From Albula goreensis (taxonomy: Eukaryota; Chordata; Actinopteri; Albuliformes; Albulidae): a DNA stretch of 64,000 nucleotides. Every line of letters starts with the position of its first letter. Positions within the stretch are counted from its first letter, which is position 1. This document shows positions 12,621 to 26,500 of this stretch, piece by piece. The notes under the pieces were generated by a model. That model searched no databases. It was given only the letters and a program-made list of their open reading frames with translations, and had not been told where the DNA came from. The translations under genes and the position numbers were made by a program. The DNA is taken from assembly GCA_022829145.1 (NCBI GenBank), contig CM040742.1, positions 6,631,538 to 6,695,537 of the forward strand. Direction: 5' to 3'.

Positions 12621-15600
12621 CATTCTTCTGCATCATCAGGGACAATGTACTGCTCTTTAAATTGCTGCACTGAGAGCCGGAGCAAGGGGGAGTGTCTTTT
12701 GTATCAGCTGAAATAAGATAATAGGAGAAAGGCAGGAGCACATGGTCCACAATTTGCTGACTGATTTGGAGTACTGATTTCAATTAAAGGGACCTTGACC
12801 CATTTTCTTTCCTCAGTTCCTGTTTTTTTTTAAGACCTGCAAACATGTACAGATTTTGAGGATGAAGTACATGCACACAATATTATAAACAGAAACTTTG
12901 CATTAGATGTGGCATGCAGGATGGACATTTTCATTTGAATTTCCTGGTGAAACAAGGATTGTGGTCCTGCCCTGTTTCAGTGCTGTAACACAATGCACAA
13001 CCGCTGGTTACATTTTGTTTGGCTGTTATTTTGTGTTTTTTCCCAGTAGCCCAGCAAAGAGCTGCAATGTCTATGTTTACATTTTTAGGTGTAAAATTAT
13101 ATATGTATAAGTATATATTTTAATATTGTAAAGCCCCTTCTTGTCAAAAGCAATATAATGATGTTGTTTCAAAGTAGCTGAAGGTTGAAGTCCAGACTCA
13201 ATGCTGTTTTGCAAGGGCAAACGTTTGAAAATTCTTCACTGTTTTACAACCAATTTGAAATTGTTTTAATGTCACAACTAGGCTCAGTTTGCATATCCTT
13301 CCCCTTGATATGAATATGAAAGATGGACACCAGTTCTGACAGCCAATCAGGGCTGTGATTTATGAAATGAATGCATAAATGTGTGTATGCAAATAGCTTG
13401 TGAATGTCACCTGTGCAAATAGCCTGTGAAGAGATAGCTGCTGAGAGATGCATTATTTAAAGCATGTATTGACATCTTTCATTAAAAAAGCACAAAAATA
13501 GACATACATTTTTTATGTGCACAGCAACGGTTTGACATGAAATCAAAATGACAATATGGGAACTTTAATAAGATAAAATAAAAAATAACTGTAATATCAA
13601 CTGTTTAGGAAAAATTTTGAAATATAATTTGTATACTAATGGTATAATGGACTGTCCACATGACAGAGGCTAAAGAGATTTGGAGCAGAAAGCATGCATA
13701 ACAGGGATGCTTGTAGCAACAATGCAGTTAAAAGAATATCAAAACCACCCTGATTTTCCACTCCTTCAACTCATTATAAATGGCTGATGCGTTGCAAACT
13801 TTAAGAAATGGCGCCCTGTTGCATCATGGGTCCCCATGCTACTGAAATAGCTAACCTGACTGGGACAGCAATTCACACATACAGATGCATGATCTAGGCA
13901 CACTGGAACCTCAGAGACCATGTGAAATATGTGTGGGGAAAAAGAGATTTATTGAGAGTTGGTTGATTTATGTGGCAGCAAAGAGATACAAATGCAAAAG
14001 AAAAAAGGTTTAAATACCTAATGCTTGTGTACTACACCACATGGATAAGTACACAAGATGGTCTGGGTGGCAGTTCCCTTCTCTGTTGTTTATCCCCCTC
14101 TGTTTAAATTTCAACTGTCAATATCTGCCTACTGCCTGTACAAAATCCACCGATAATTTCTGTTATATTCATTGAAGAACTGTAAGGTAAGTTAAAAAAT
14201 AAATTATACCTAACAAAAAGGAAAAGGTAACCTCAGAAATAGAAAACTGTCAGCACAATACATTTTTGTGGAGCAGTGATAGACTCAGATAGTCACAGTT
14301 GTACTGTTGCTTGTGTAACCCTCCCTTGACCTTTAAAAAATGATATTTGGTGTGCCCTTTGCTGTTTTAAATTTGGTGTGCTGTGACAACCGTTTGGTGG
14401 GACACATCCCCTCGAGTTCCTTCTTTTTCATCTCCTACTCCTGTTGTGCTGGAGGGTAACCACATTCTTGCCTGGTTCCACTGATAATTGTTTTTCTCTT
14501 GCCTTGGTATATTTTAGTGTAACGTTTTGTTGAACATTCATTTAACGTTCAAATAACATTCAAATGGTATACCTTTGCATTTCAAGATGTAATGTAATGA
14601 GTAATGCTGCAATACTAGTTTTACTGGTAAGAGATCACAGAACTCCACCGCTACAATATGTAATGGTTCATACTGACAAATATTATGCTTTATGCATCTG
14701 AACCAGCGGTATGCCTTTCACAAGTGCTGGGAACAGATCTGGTTGATATGACTTTTGAGTGCCAGCAGATGTCCCTGTTACAACTCTTTCAGTTTATATA
14801 AAGACAGCATTGCCTGTAGGGGTTATACAGTAGCCTAATATATGATGGTAACATTGGAACAGCGCAATAAAATACAATGTACAATAGGTTACAGCATTTA
14901 TAAAAATCATTAACGTGTCTCATCTTCTTTGTTTCCATCAAACCATGTGCAGTATTTTCACTTTTTCATTATCGATATTCTTTTCTTATTTTCCTATTTT
15001 CATAATAAAATGGATAAGACATGGTTATGCTGTAAGCCTCCCATTGTGACTTATACGTTTTTTAAATGATGTATATACACATAAGATTTCATTTTCTCTA
15101 AACAGTAAGCCACTGTCTGATTGTGTTAAGAATATGATGTGTTTCAGTGATTTCATCATGATGATGCAATACCCACAAAGATAGAGCTTGGAAGCTATGA
15201 AGCCTTTCAAATCAGTTTCAAATGCTTCACTTTCACTATCCCGATGCAGTATACCTGATTTAAACAGCACAGTGGAATCATGTGATGATGTTGCTGCATT
15301 AGCAGTCTGTTTCATGAAAAGGGAAGAGGTATCCAACAAAGTGACAACTCTGTGTATAAGCAAGGTCATGTGAGGTGATTCTGACATTGAGTGCAAATTT
15401 CAATTTTCCTGTTAACTGTAAACCGACTAAGTGTAATAGAGCACAAAAGTTACCAAAGGTATGCATGTCTGCTAACCATGTAAATGAAAACTAGCAGGGA
15501 AGTATGCGCAATATGAATGTGCATATGCCTAATTTGTGGCAAGCAAGATGACTGTTATACATATAGTTTATGTAGTTTGTTTATATTACTTTGGATATTC

Positions 15601-15700
15601 ATAGGATTCATGTAAATCTAAAGAAACATCCATACATACTTTCTTATATGAATATTTTTTTTAAAAGATATCCAAGATTAGTTACTGGTACCAACATGAC
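12621..15700. other. Intergenic between spectrin start and slc7a2 3' end
   Basis: No exon, RNA gene or transposon could be supported here. In particular no spectrin-repeat coding was found on the minus strand, although the missing upstream spectrin exons would be expected in this direction. Confidence 0.55.
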
Positions 15701-15725
15701 AGAAAATATTTTTTACAGGAGTATA

Positions 15726-15752
15726 TTTATTTATTCATTGAGATATTTTATT
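15726..15752 (-). terminator. Candidate poly(A) signals of slc7a2
   Basis: On the minus strand the canonical AATAAA hexamer occurs at 15752-15747 and twice, overlapping, at 15735-15726. These lie about 600 bases after the stop codon, in AT-rich sequence that would form the 3' UTR. Which one is used cannot be told. Confidence 0.45.
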
Positions 15753-16349
15753 GCAAACAGAGGCATTCTTCATTATGTCCATAAACATTTGTATAAAAGA
15801 CTATTCTCATAATATACATCTGTATTGCAAATGTATCATTCTTCATAAAATACTTGTAATTTTCATCCTGCATTTCTCTACATTAACTCACATAATAATA
15901 TAATACTTTTATACATGAAACCTATATTATTCAAACTGTTTCTCTGATATACATCTAATCTTGATCATATTTGGTACAAAATACTAAATATATTCCATAA
16001 CATACATTGTTAAATAATACCATGTTCCTAGCAAAGATTTTAAAAAAGTTCTTAATCTCTTTTATGAGGGATATCATGACGCAATGAGCCCAGATTCAAT
16101 CAACATTTGTCCATAACTCTTACTTTTACTCTTGAATAAGAGTGCTACACTATTTTTCTAAAAGAATAATTTAGGGAGTAGGTTTTCATTAGTGCTACAC
16201 TTGCCTATCTCTGTCAGTGAAGATAAAAATGAACACTTGCATGAAATCGTGCACCAAAGTTAAGGACAAATGTCGATTGAATCCCGGCCATAGTTTCAGT
16301 CACTTGTCTAAAATTCATTGGCAAAATGAACCCAGTTTTTCCCTCTGAC

Positions 16350-19300
16350 TTAGGATCCATCTCCTTTCGTGCCATCCGCCTCTGCTTTGGTCTCGATGCT
16401 TTGGATGTTGACCTGGCTGGCTGCGTTGAGGAGTCGCTGCTTCTGCACGCTGTGGCGAACACCATAGCCAAAGTAGATGAGCAATCCTGCGAGAGTTAAC
16501 AGGGAGGAAATTGGAACACATGGAGTAGCCTTCACTGTTGAAATGGCTGTGGATCTTTGCTTGTAAAACGTGTACCAGCAGCATTTTTTAACATGTTTAG
16601 CAACATGATTAGTTGCTAGCCACGTGTCTTACCTGAAATTGATTAATTGAATAGAATGTTCGCAAGTGAGTCATTATGGGCCTATTTAATGACAGGTGTG
16701 CTGTCTCATGGGGAAAAGGTTTGTTTGGCAACCATTTGTAAAATATCAGAAATGTTTGTAGCTTTTATACAAAAAAATGATTTTAAATGATTATGAAATG
16801 GTAAATGGTTATATGAACTTAAGAATGTAGGCTATCTGGGTATTGTAAAGCTTACCATCAAATAAACCCTTTTTATTTATTGGCTCTGGTGATTTAAGAA
16901 AAACCCTATGCTATTGTCTGAGGCAACAGCCAGCTTTGTGACAAAGTGCCTTGTTCAGAAAGCTGGCTAGAATTTCACTCCTTACCCACTGCCATCCAGA
17001 CAGCATAGCGGATCCACGTGTCCATCCCCAACTGGATCATAAGGTAAACGTTGATGAAAATACTCACTACAGGAAGCACTGGCAAAAAGGGCACCTACAA
17101 GCAATTAAATACAGTCATATATGCTGAACTAACACGGTCAACAAAAACATGAGCACATTTTTGACTGTATATGATTTCGATTCCCATCTCAAGTTTGGGA
17201 TTCAAGATGGCGCCATACTATGGCAACTCGCTACAAGCTGCTCTCGCCTTGTTGTCTGCACTGCACATTGTTGTTGTATATTATGTATTGTTACACATTG
17301 CACATCGTTGTGGTATAATATGTAATGTTACTGTGTACTGTATATTGTGTATATAATGTTTACATATATATAATGTGTACACTTGTATTTGTGTATATTA
17401 TGTGTCCTTTTTGGTTTTGTATGATGGTGTACCGTTATGTTAAGGCAGGGAGAGTGGAAGCACACATATTTCATTGTATTTTTAATACACATGACAATAA
17501 AGTTGAACTGAAGTTATTGAGAATGAAATTCCGACAAACTCAGTGGGTGGATCTTACCATGAAAACCGCTTTAGTGGGATTCTGAGGCTGTCTCCAGATG
17601 ATTAAGACGGTAAGAACCAGTATGAGGAGGATGACGGAGACACACAGAAGACTCCACACCTCCTTGTTCATGAGCGGGTTTATGGCTTTGCTCAGAACTA
17701 TGCTGAGGATGATCACCAGTATGACTGGAAGAGCGGAGGCAAAAACAACACGCTCTTAACACAAACCAACCACATCCGAAGAGGCTGAGTACTCGCCATT
17801 GTCTGTTTCTTTATCACATTTTTCCCCACAGTTGAGGTTTGCAAATTGTCCAGACCTTACCGCTATCAACTAACATGTCACCACAATGAGCAGTGTAGCA
17901 TACATGACTCAAACACACTCACTCACTCACCTGCAGTTAATATTGTGTTATGTTACTGCATAAATTTTGTAGTGTATTAATTTTTAAAATTATAGTTCAA
18001 GGGGAGGGCAAAAACAGGTTGCCTATAATAAATGTAATAAATATGGCACTCTGCACTGGGATTGAGAGCATGTTTCAGGCCCAGATAGATCAGAACACTT
18101 TGGAGTAGAGATCTCTGGGCCGACCAAACTCCCAAAAACATAAATACTTCACCTCAGGATCCAAAAATCAAAGTTTTTGTTTGTTTCTATTCATACAGAA
18201 AAAATTAAATGAAATAAATGCAAATGTGTTGGACAAAATCATGGTTTGGTGATGTTCGAGTACAGTCTCCCCATGTATTCAGGTTTACCTTATCTGAACA
18301 GAAATATTATCAATAGTTGCTTGGATACATGAATCTTTTTGTCAACACCCAACAAGCTCATCCCTTCATTCATGTGGTGTTGCAGTTCTTGGTGTTAGCT
18401 ATACCCTTATTCACTAGCTCAGAACACAAGAAAATATAAACCATTTAAAAGTTAAAGAATAACATATCAAAATAAATTTAGAATAGAGTACAATGAAACA
18501 AGATGTGGAGTTTGTGAGATCTTCCTGAAACATAAAAAATAGGATTAGAAACATGTACTTACTCAAGACCACTACACAAGTTGATACATTTTTTGAAGTT
18601 TCAGAGGTTGGGTGTGAAGGAGGATTCAAAAACGCCAGCTTTGAGCTCGTTTCTGGTTTTTGAATATTGTTTGAGTCTTCAGTGCAATCATCCTGGTACC
18701 TGGGTAGTCAAAGTGGAAAAGAAAATTACTGAGGCTGATGTTATTCTGGCAAATGTATCTGAATTGTATGCCCTGTGTTAAAAGACTGTTTAGACAGTTT
18801 TTGTACTCGGCCTACCAAAACTACATTGGTTTGACCCATTATGGTTACCTAAGTATGAGAATACAAACAGCCACAAGTGTATAGGCAAAGAGTGTTCCAA
18901 TGGACATCATGTCAACCAGTGCCTTCAGGTCAAACAGAAGAGCCATGATTGCTGAAAGACAGGAGCATTTTTGTTAGTTTGTACTGTATACTCTAGGGAC
19001 TGAAACAAGGAAGTAACAGTTTGTGATAATGAAAGATTGTGCCGCATATAATGGGTAGTTGCACATACCAAATTGTTTAGGATAGTGCTGTGACAGGATC
19101 AACAAGTGGAGAGTAACTGATATCACATTTATAACTCACTAGAGCCACCAGCAGCTCTGTGCCACCTCAAAGCATCCGTATATATCAGGGTACAGCTATC
19201 AGCTAAATAGCAAGAACAAGCTAAATAACCACCAAGCTTACCAACTTGGAAATAAATTACTGGGGAAACAATATTGTGTTAATGTATGTTGTTACAACTA

Positions 19301-22300
19301 ATTCTAACTACCTTGCTTTTAAAATATTATTATTTAACAATATTATTGTTAAAATATTTAAAATTAAGTTTAAAGCCTCTACAAGTTAAGGAGCAATTAA
19401 TAGCCTTGCTAACATTAGCGGATCTGTATGGCAGTTCCTCCCTAATTAGCATTTGCACCTGTGTTGACGTGGTATAGTTAGGTATATAAGACTGCCATCA
19501 GGAGATATGCCATTTTCTGATGAAGGTGCTGAAACTTTTCACTCTTTTAGCCTTGTATTATCGGTTTTACATAAAACATGTTGATAAAGGATCTGTTCTA
19601 GTATGATTTTATTATGGCTAATATAACAATTGGGTTATATTAGCTGTTTCTATTCTTTTTTCAACATATTTTTCTCATACGTCTTCTTTAGCAATAGTGC
19701 TAGGCATTTCAAATTTTGATTGTATTTTGCATTTTTTAAAAATCTATTTAAACTGTGATAGTGTTTTGGGTTAATGCTTTATGAATTTCATTTTTGAATG
19801 AGGGTTTTTTAAATTAATCAGGCATAATTAGAATGGTACTTCCACATTTATATCCAGTTTTGATTACTGGTGTTCCTGGATTACAGAGCTCCAGGTTACT
19901 GAGGTTCAACCGGACAATAAATAGCCAGTTCAAAAATGGGTGATTTCCTGCTTATGCTCATTAACAGTAAGCTACATTTTGGCAGCTAAACTTGGAGTTG
20001 GACAACATCATTGTGGTCAAAACAAGTATACAGAGATTTCCATTCATCTAAATATATTGAATTCAATTGCAAGCATTTTTTTTCTGTAACTTCTAATAAT
20101 GAAATGCTTTACTTCTGTGGTATTTAACTGTGATCAAAGCAAAAGATTTTAAGTTCTAACTTGTTGTAAAAATGTTATGTATAATATACATGTAATGTTA
20201 TGTAATATTATTTATAATAAACAACATAACTTGTCAACAACATATATACATTTCATTCTGTACATAATCCATACTTATAAACTGAATGTTGTATGAGATG
20301 TTAAATTATATTATGCTGCAAAGCCCGATCAAAAACATTCTGATGGCATTATGCCATAATTCAGACACCCCCGTTAACTGCCATGTCCATCAACAAGTTC
20401 CACCTAACTGGCTAATATCTTAGTGGACTGGCTGAGAATGTTTGGCAGTCTGTGTGACTTCAATAAATGATTTCAGAAATAAAAAGTTAATGAAATATTG
20501 TGAAATGATATTCATAACACTCCTGGGGCAGATGGGGAATTTTAAACACAGTTTGTCAGTGGCAGAGTTAAAGAAAGGCAGTGATCATGAGAGGGGTACA
20601 AAAAGGTTATTGAATATCCTTTTGAAATTCAAATCAATCATAATAAGATCAAATCAATCACAGTAAAGTGTGAGGAGTATATTAGGTCATGACTTGTGCT
20701 GGGGTATTATTCCAAAATGTTCTATAGGACGATGTTCTGAAGGACCCCCCATTTTTAAAATTAAAGTTTTGGGGGTCTGGAGATCACTCATACAGTGAAA
20801 CTTGAGCTCTGCAACTCGGTGTTCAAGTCCTTGCCACACCATTTCTAGCGATGACCAGAGGTCTGCATTAATACAGGTTATGCTACAGGCTCAGCCAGCT
20901 GGTGTTGTTGGCATCATTGCTCTCTAGCAGCCACTCCTGGTCAGGACAAGCACCTGCAGATGCACAAACCGAGTACATGCTGACCTTGTAATCCTCCAAT
21001 GACATGGGCAGTATGTAATTGGTGGTGCGTCTGCAATATGGAAAGAAGCGAGATAAGTCGTCACATGAATCGGAGGAGTCACATGCCTACATCTCTCTTC
21101 TGTAGTCAGCAGGATGGGGATGCCTGCGAGGGATTGACAGGGTCAGCTAAAGTCAGGTTGGGAAAAAATGGGAAAGAATCAGGGACAAAAATGTAAAAAA
21201 AAAGAGGAAAAAAAAATGTCCACAGTACCTGTGTCTTATTCATCATGTTTTACAGTACAAAACTCGTTCAAAAATACATGTACAAATATCAATTTAATGG
21301 CATTAGCTAAGGTTAACCCACAAAACCTTATTGGGTTTTTTTGTGCTTTATGGCTGTTTTCAAATCTGAACATAACAGCTGGATTACCTGCCACAATGCC
21401 AGACGAAAGCGTAGCTACAACTGGACTCTGACGGGAGCTGACTTTACTCAAGGATTTGAAGAGCAGTCCATCTCTTGCCATAGCAAAGAGGACCCGCGGC
21501 ATAGGAAACATGGAGCCGAGCAGACTGTGGAGGAACAGGAACAAACGGGTCCATCACCCCTTACACATGATGCCACTAATTTGCTTATATTATGTGTTTT
21601 GTCCATTTTATCACTTTCTCCTTTACCTGGTGGAGAGGGCACACAGGGACCCTACAGCAACAACATACTTCGCAGGGCCCCAGCCAATGTAAGTGAAAGC
21701 GACTGGAAGGGGACTGTGAACACTTAGCATGTAGTAGGGCATAAAGAGAGTCAGGGCAGCGGAGACCCCGAAGTAGGCCAGGAAGCAGATGAGCAGGGAA
21801 GATACAATGCCCATCGGAATGGACTTCTGTGGCTCCTTCACTTCTTCTCCTGAGGAGGAATCAGCATGGGTTGGTTTTGGTTTATACTCGAAGGCTAAAA
21901 TTAATACATAGGCCAGTCAAGGTTCAGTGGGAATACTAGCTGGAGTATCATTACTGAGGAATTAATGGGAGTAAGTTACTGGATAACTGAGTTGCTGAGT
22001 TTCACTCTATCGTCTCATACTACCCTTTAGTTTAGAAATGTTACTTCATAATTGTATTAATACATCTCTGTTTTAGTTTTGAATTCATTGAATTTTGGCA
22101 AAACAATAATAAGTTATCGAAAAGAAACTATGAATATTGGTACGCTTTGACAAGATGCAGATCCCTGTTGCGGCGTTACCTGTGGTCGCAATACAGTCAA
22201 ATCCAACAAAAGCATAGAAGCAGGTGGCGGCCCCTGCCAGAGTCCCCTGAAATCCAAAGGGGAAAAATCCTCCAACCCCAAAATTGCTTCTTACATCCAC

Positions 22301-23527
22301 AGCAGAGGACACATTTCTGGCAAACAGATCTAAGTAAGCATCTATACAGAATATTCCACAACACAAAATATTTTCAAAAGATATCTTCTTACCACATGTA
22401 ATTTTAAGTTTTAAGATTAGACTGGAAATCCAGAATTGATACTGAAAATAGTACATACTGTGTGTCTGATGTAGTGTTCAGGATAGTGTCCATGCTGATA
22501 TACCAGTTGTTAAGGTCTCCCTTGATGAAGCCCGAAATGATGATAAACAGGAGGACTACTATGTTAATGCTGGTGAAAACTTTATTGACAGTCGCAGACT
22601 CTTTGACGCCAAAAGCAAGGATACCTTATAAGAAAATAAACCACAAAACATGAATACCTGTGAAGCGAGAACTCACTGACATTAATATTACTGAATATTA
22701 CATATTGTTCTCTGAAAATTTGCAGAATGAAGTAAAAGTAACTTACCAGCCAACAGCATGATAAGACCAGCTGCAAAGAAGTCTGGGTAGGCAGCAAGGC
22801 CAGGCAGATTCATGTGTAAATATTTGCCCAATGAGTTGGCAATAACATTTCCAATAAGGTCATCAAATGTGCCACTCCATGCCCTACCCACACTTGAGGT
22901 ACCTAAATAAAGAAAAAAAAATCATTAATATCTACAAATAAATAGCAAAAAATATGATATATATTAATTATGAAAAAAACTGCCTGATAACTACTTTGGG
23001 CAATATGTTCTCATATGTAACTGAGATAGATATTTATAGCTTTATTTTAACGGTTTTTCATTTGGCTCTTGGTTCTCTTCAGTTCTAGACAGTGATGCCT
23101 GTCTAGAATGTGAACACTGAACACTGTGGTATGTATCTGTATTATATTTATTCTTGCCTATGACATAGGATAGCAGTAAATTCCATCCAGTGATGAAGGC
23201 CCACACCTCCCCCACCGTCACATAGCTGTAGAGGTAAGCAGAGCCCGTCTTCGGGACCCGGGCCCCGAACTCCGCATAGCACAGCCCAGCAAAGATGGAG
23301 GCTAGCGCAGCGATGAAGAAAGAGATGATTATGCTAGGGCCAGACACAACCCTGGCAACCTCCCCAGACAGCACGTATACGCCAGCGCCGAGGGTGCTGC
23401 CAACTCCCAGCGCCGTCAGGTCCAGGGTGGTTAGGCAGCGACGGAAGTTAGACACTTCTCCCTCTGGCTCAAGGGGCTTTCGCCGTGACAGGCCCCGTAG
23501 GAATGACAGCACTCTGGCACCGGACAT
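16350..23527 (-). CDS. slc7a2: Cationic amino acid transporter, SLC7A2-like (CAT-2A type)
   Basis: Plasma-membrane uniporter for arginine, lysine and ornithine. Eleven coding exons, 23527-23158, 22902-22747, 22624-22459, 22316-22180, 21849-21627, 21524-21388, 18951-18849, 18699-18563, 17724-17558, 17094-16986 and 16486-16350, sum to 1842 nt, or 613 residues plus TAA, in one frame. Family marks include [76 protein letters not shown] and [12 protein letters not shown]. Two NxS/T sites (NTTSD, NVSS) fall in the third outer loop, as in other CATs. The variable exon at 21524 reads MARDGLLF and SSRQSP, like low-affinity CAT-2A rather than the AEDGLLF form of CAT-1, CAT-2B and CAT-3. The ATG follows a likely 5' UTR acceptor (ggctcag|tATG); an in-frame ATG at 23575 would lie in that intron. 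The first coding intron uses a GC donor. Paralogue assignment is less sure than family; the C-terminal tail is short. Confidence 0.9.
17206..17522 (+). mobile_element. Truncated non-LTR retroelement-like insertion
   Basis: The segment starts aagatggcgcc and runs into TG/AT-rich tracts. It ends with a tail like the common fish LINE 3' end (tttcattgtatttttaat then gacaataaagttgaa). It lies in the slc7a2 intron between exons 9 and 10. No open frame survives. Boundaries are approximate. Confidence 0.4.
18952..21387 (-). other. Largest slc7a2 intron; no second variable exon seen
   Basis: This intron follows the CAT-2A-type exon. In mammals a second, CAT-2B-type exon of similar size lies beside the first. 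I read the minus strand here for a second copy of the [13 protein letters not shown] block and found none. A SINE takes up about 20.78-21.22 kb and the rest is AT-rich. Confidence 0.5.
20780..21220 (+). repeat. tRNA-derived SINE copy A
   Basis: It has a B-box-like gtgttcaagtcc near the 5' end and a body containing gaatcggaggagtcacatg. The 3' part is A-rich (aaaaaaaatgggaaag and later A runs). A block near its middle matches a second element at 58.7-58.9 kb, so the two are copies of one family. It is oriented plus, opposite to the host gene. Confidence 0.6.
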
Positions 23528-23529
23528 AC

Positions 23530-26500
23530 TGAGCCAAACAGAAACGACCAAAATTAGGTTTGTCACAGTAGTCACACTGATGAACTTTTACAATAGCACC
23601 ATGTCTAATAAAATCCCATATAAGAAAAACTGGGTGATGGGAGGTTGTAAATTAAGGGGAAGCAACGCTACTTAGTCTCCTTAAGTGCATATTTTATTCC
23701 GTCAAAACAACCTTTAGCTGACCCGGGTTAGTCTGGCAGAGGAATACATTGTTACAGCAAATAGAAATCTGTACTCACAGAGTAATTATCTCTAAATGGT
23801 TGATTTTGTCTTATAAATCAGCCCATCACACAAATCTGCCTTTCCCTACATTTTCCCACTGAATTGTGTTGGTAACAATTTTTGGGGTTTGCAATAATGT
23901 AAATTAAGTACATACACCCCCAAATTACGGTGTTTTGAAGATGACATACTTTGAGACAACGGGTTTTTACTACTTCAAAAGGATAGCTTTGTGAGTGTAT
24001 TGAAGTACTAGAGAATACATGAGAGAATGTCACAGTGCAACCAAACTATTCAATGTGGGGTTATGATTATAGATTTTAAACCCATCGATGGGTTTATTGG
24101 AACATAACCCCATTGTAAGTGGAAAGTTGAAAATGCATTTAATACACCTAACCTACCAAACATCATAGCCTAGCCTAGCCCACCTAAAACATGCTTAGAA
24201 CACTTGCATTAGCCTACAGTAGGGCAAAATCATTAACACATAGCTTGTTTTATAATAAAGTCTTGCATATCTCATGTAATTTATTGAGTGCTATACTGAA
24301 AGTGATGCTATAACACCATCGTTAAGTTGAAAAATGTAAGTCAGACCATTGTAACTCAGGGACCGTCTGTATATTATAATTCAGTCTAAATTATCCAATG
24401 CTGAAAGCGGCCTACATATCCAAACTGACCCAAGGCAAACCAGGCCCTTGTACATGAACACTACAGCAGGCAATTCCATTGGTCAGAACAGAGTCAGTGT
24501 TGCCAGATCTTTTACAAGGAAAGCAGCTATTGGCTGTTCAAAAAACCACTAGAAGTGGTTCGCTAAATGATGTCATGATGCTATCATGGATAGTTTGCAT
24601 TTGCTCTCATTGGAGGGGCTGTGTTTATACGCTAACCTACATTCATGGGGTGACTGACAAGGGGCTCAAATTTGTATTAGACTGCACCAGCTGCACCTAT
24701 TGGTCACCAGATACATGGAAACCTAGGCATTAAAAGCAGGAGGGTCACAGCACCCTCACTTGTTCTGGATAAATCACTAGCTCTCATCCTAAAAGACAGA
24801 TCTAGAAGTATGTTTGAAAGGAGTTTATTGAGTCATATTGCATATTATGTCAAAGACATTTGATGCATTTGATCTTGGGCTCAGTGCACAGCGGTGGAGT
24901 TGCACCTGGCTGTCCAAACAAGGTTACTGATCCACCAAAAGACTGCAGGCTGAGATCTGCAGTTCACTAGGCTAACAGAAAGAAGAGGTTAAGCCCTTCG
25001 AACAAGCAATAAGGATTATGCATGGTTTATGTTCACCATCTTATGGCCACAAGTGCATTTATTATCAGAAGACTGATATAATGCAAACCTCATAAGGACC
25101 AACAACCCAGCTGCTATCAAGCTGGAATGTCCATAAGGGTTAAACAGGGTTGCTTTGATAGTAAATTAATAGCCCTTTTAGTATGGAGATTATGCATGTG
25201 GGTGGGGATGGATGTATCATCTGAAGTGGGAAATGGAAAGTCATGAGAAAGGTAGGATGACCCGAAACAGTTACAAGCCATGCAGTAGGACTGCAGAGAG
25301 GAGAAAGATCTAGAACTACGGTGTTTAGTGATGAAATGTGGAAAGAACAGATTACAGGAATATCAGGTTGGTATTGGCTCCTTTCCACGGAGGTTTAATT
25401 TATGCATTTTTAAATAAAACACAGAATCAGTTATTGTATTAGTATAACTAAGAATTTGTCTGGGTTGCCCATTCTTTTTAAAGTAGTGGTGTTGCCGGTA
25501 GATTGAAACCGCCTTTTGTTTCCATTCAGACCTCCAGTGGCAACCACGTGATGCAATTCAAACAGCTTAGGTCAGGCAAGGTTAAGGGCTTGGAGGGAAG
25601 ACGGAGAATCCCAGGCCAGGAATGCATGAAGCAGTGCGTTTACGGAGTGCCTGTACAGAGTGAATGGGCATGTAACTAAACAGACTAAATAGACACAGTA
25701 TTTAGAATGCTGAAAACAGAAAGCACAGTGGCAATTCAGGTGCACAGAAATTTATACCGGCGAAAGATGCAAGTCAAAAAGAAGAAAAAGTGCAAGAAAA
25801 AGGGTTGTCTGAAAATATTCCAGAATCATCAAAACCAAAACGATGGACACTACAGTGGCATATGATGAAGCAGAGTAAAAATGAGTCCTGGTATAAGGAA
25901 CAGTATGTGTCTGTACACTGTTATAATTCTCAGTGTTGTACAAAAATATTTTGGTGAAGACCTACATAGCCTTCCTCAGGTTAATACAACAGAAATGTGA
26001 AATATCTACCTCACACAGTTATTTGTTAGGGCTGCAATTTTAATTCTGGGAGAATTTAGCCAGAAAATCATGTTTCATAATCTAGGTGTCTATGACCAGT
26101 AAACTGTCCAGAACACTGAGACGAGATAGATCATCAATAAATATATGCTATAAATATCATTTCTGTAGACAAACTTTGTGGTTTGCAAGCTGACATTTTT
26201 TAATCTGTAAATCAGGAAACCAAAATGGCAATCAGAGTTAATGGAAGAAACTCTGCCACCACTGGTGTTGATCAGTCTGTCAGACCATGACAACAGAATT
26301 TCTGGAATAATGGGTGGTCACATGACATGGGCAATGAGTGACAGTAACCTCCAAAGAAGGTAACCAGCTAAGCTCTTCTAGAGGGTATTGCAGTTTGTAT
26401 GTGCATTTTGCACAAATCTTTTTGTGTAATTGTGGATTTTTAATTATTTTAACCATTATCACCTGTGTGTAAGTACTTGATTTCCCAATGCCAGCATTAT

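Noticed and set aside
12397..12783. 128-codon minus-strand frame over the GA repeat
   Set aside because: Much of it is Leu/Ser repeats encoded by the (TC)n tract; low complexity only.
15025..15396. 123-codon minus-strand frame between spectrin and slc7a2
   Set aside because: Checked for missing spectrin repeats; no heptad pattern or conserved Trp, so not a spectrin exon.
21341..21727. 128-codon plus-strand frame and neighbours over the slc7a2 exons
   Set aside because: It is the antisense shadow of two transporter exons, whose minus-strand translation matches the CAT family.
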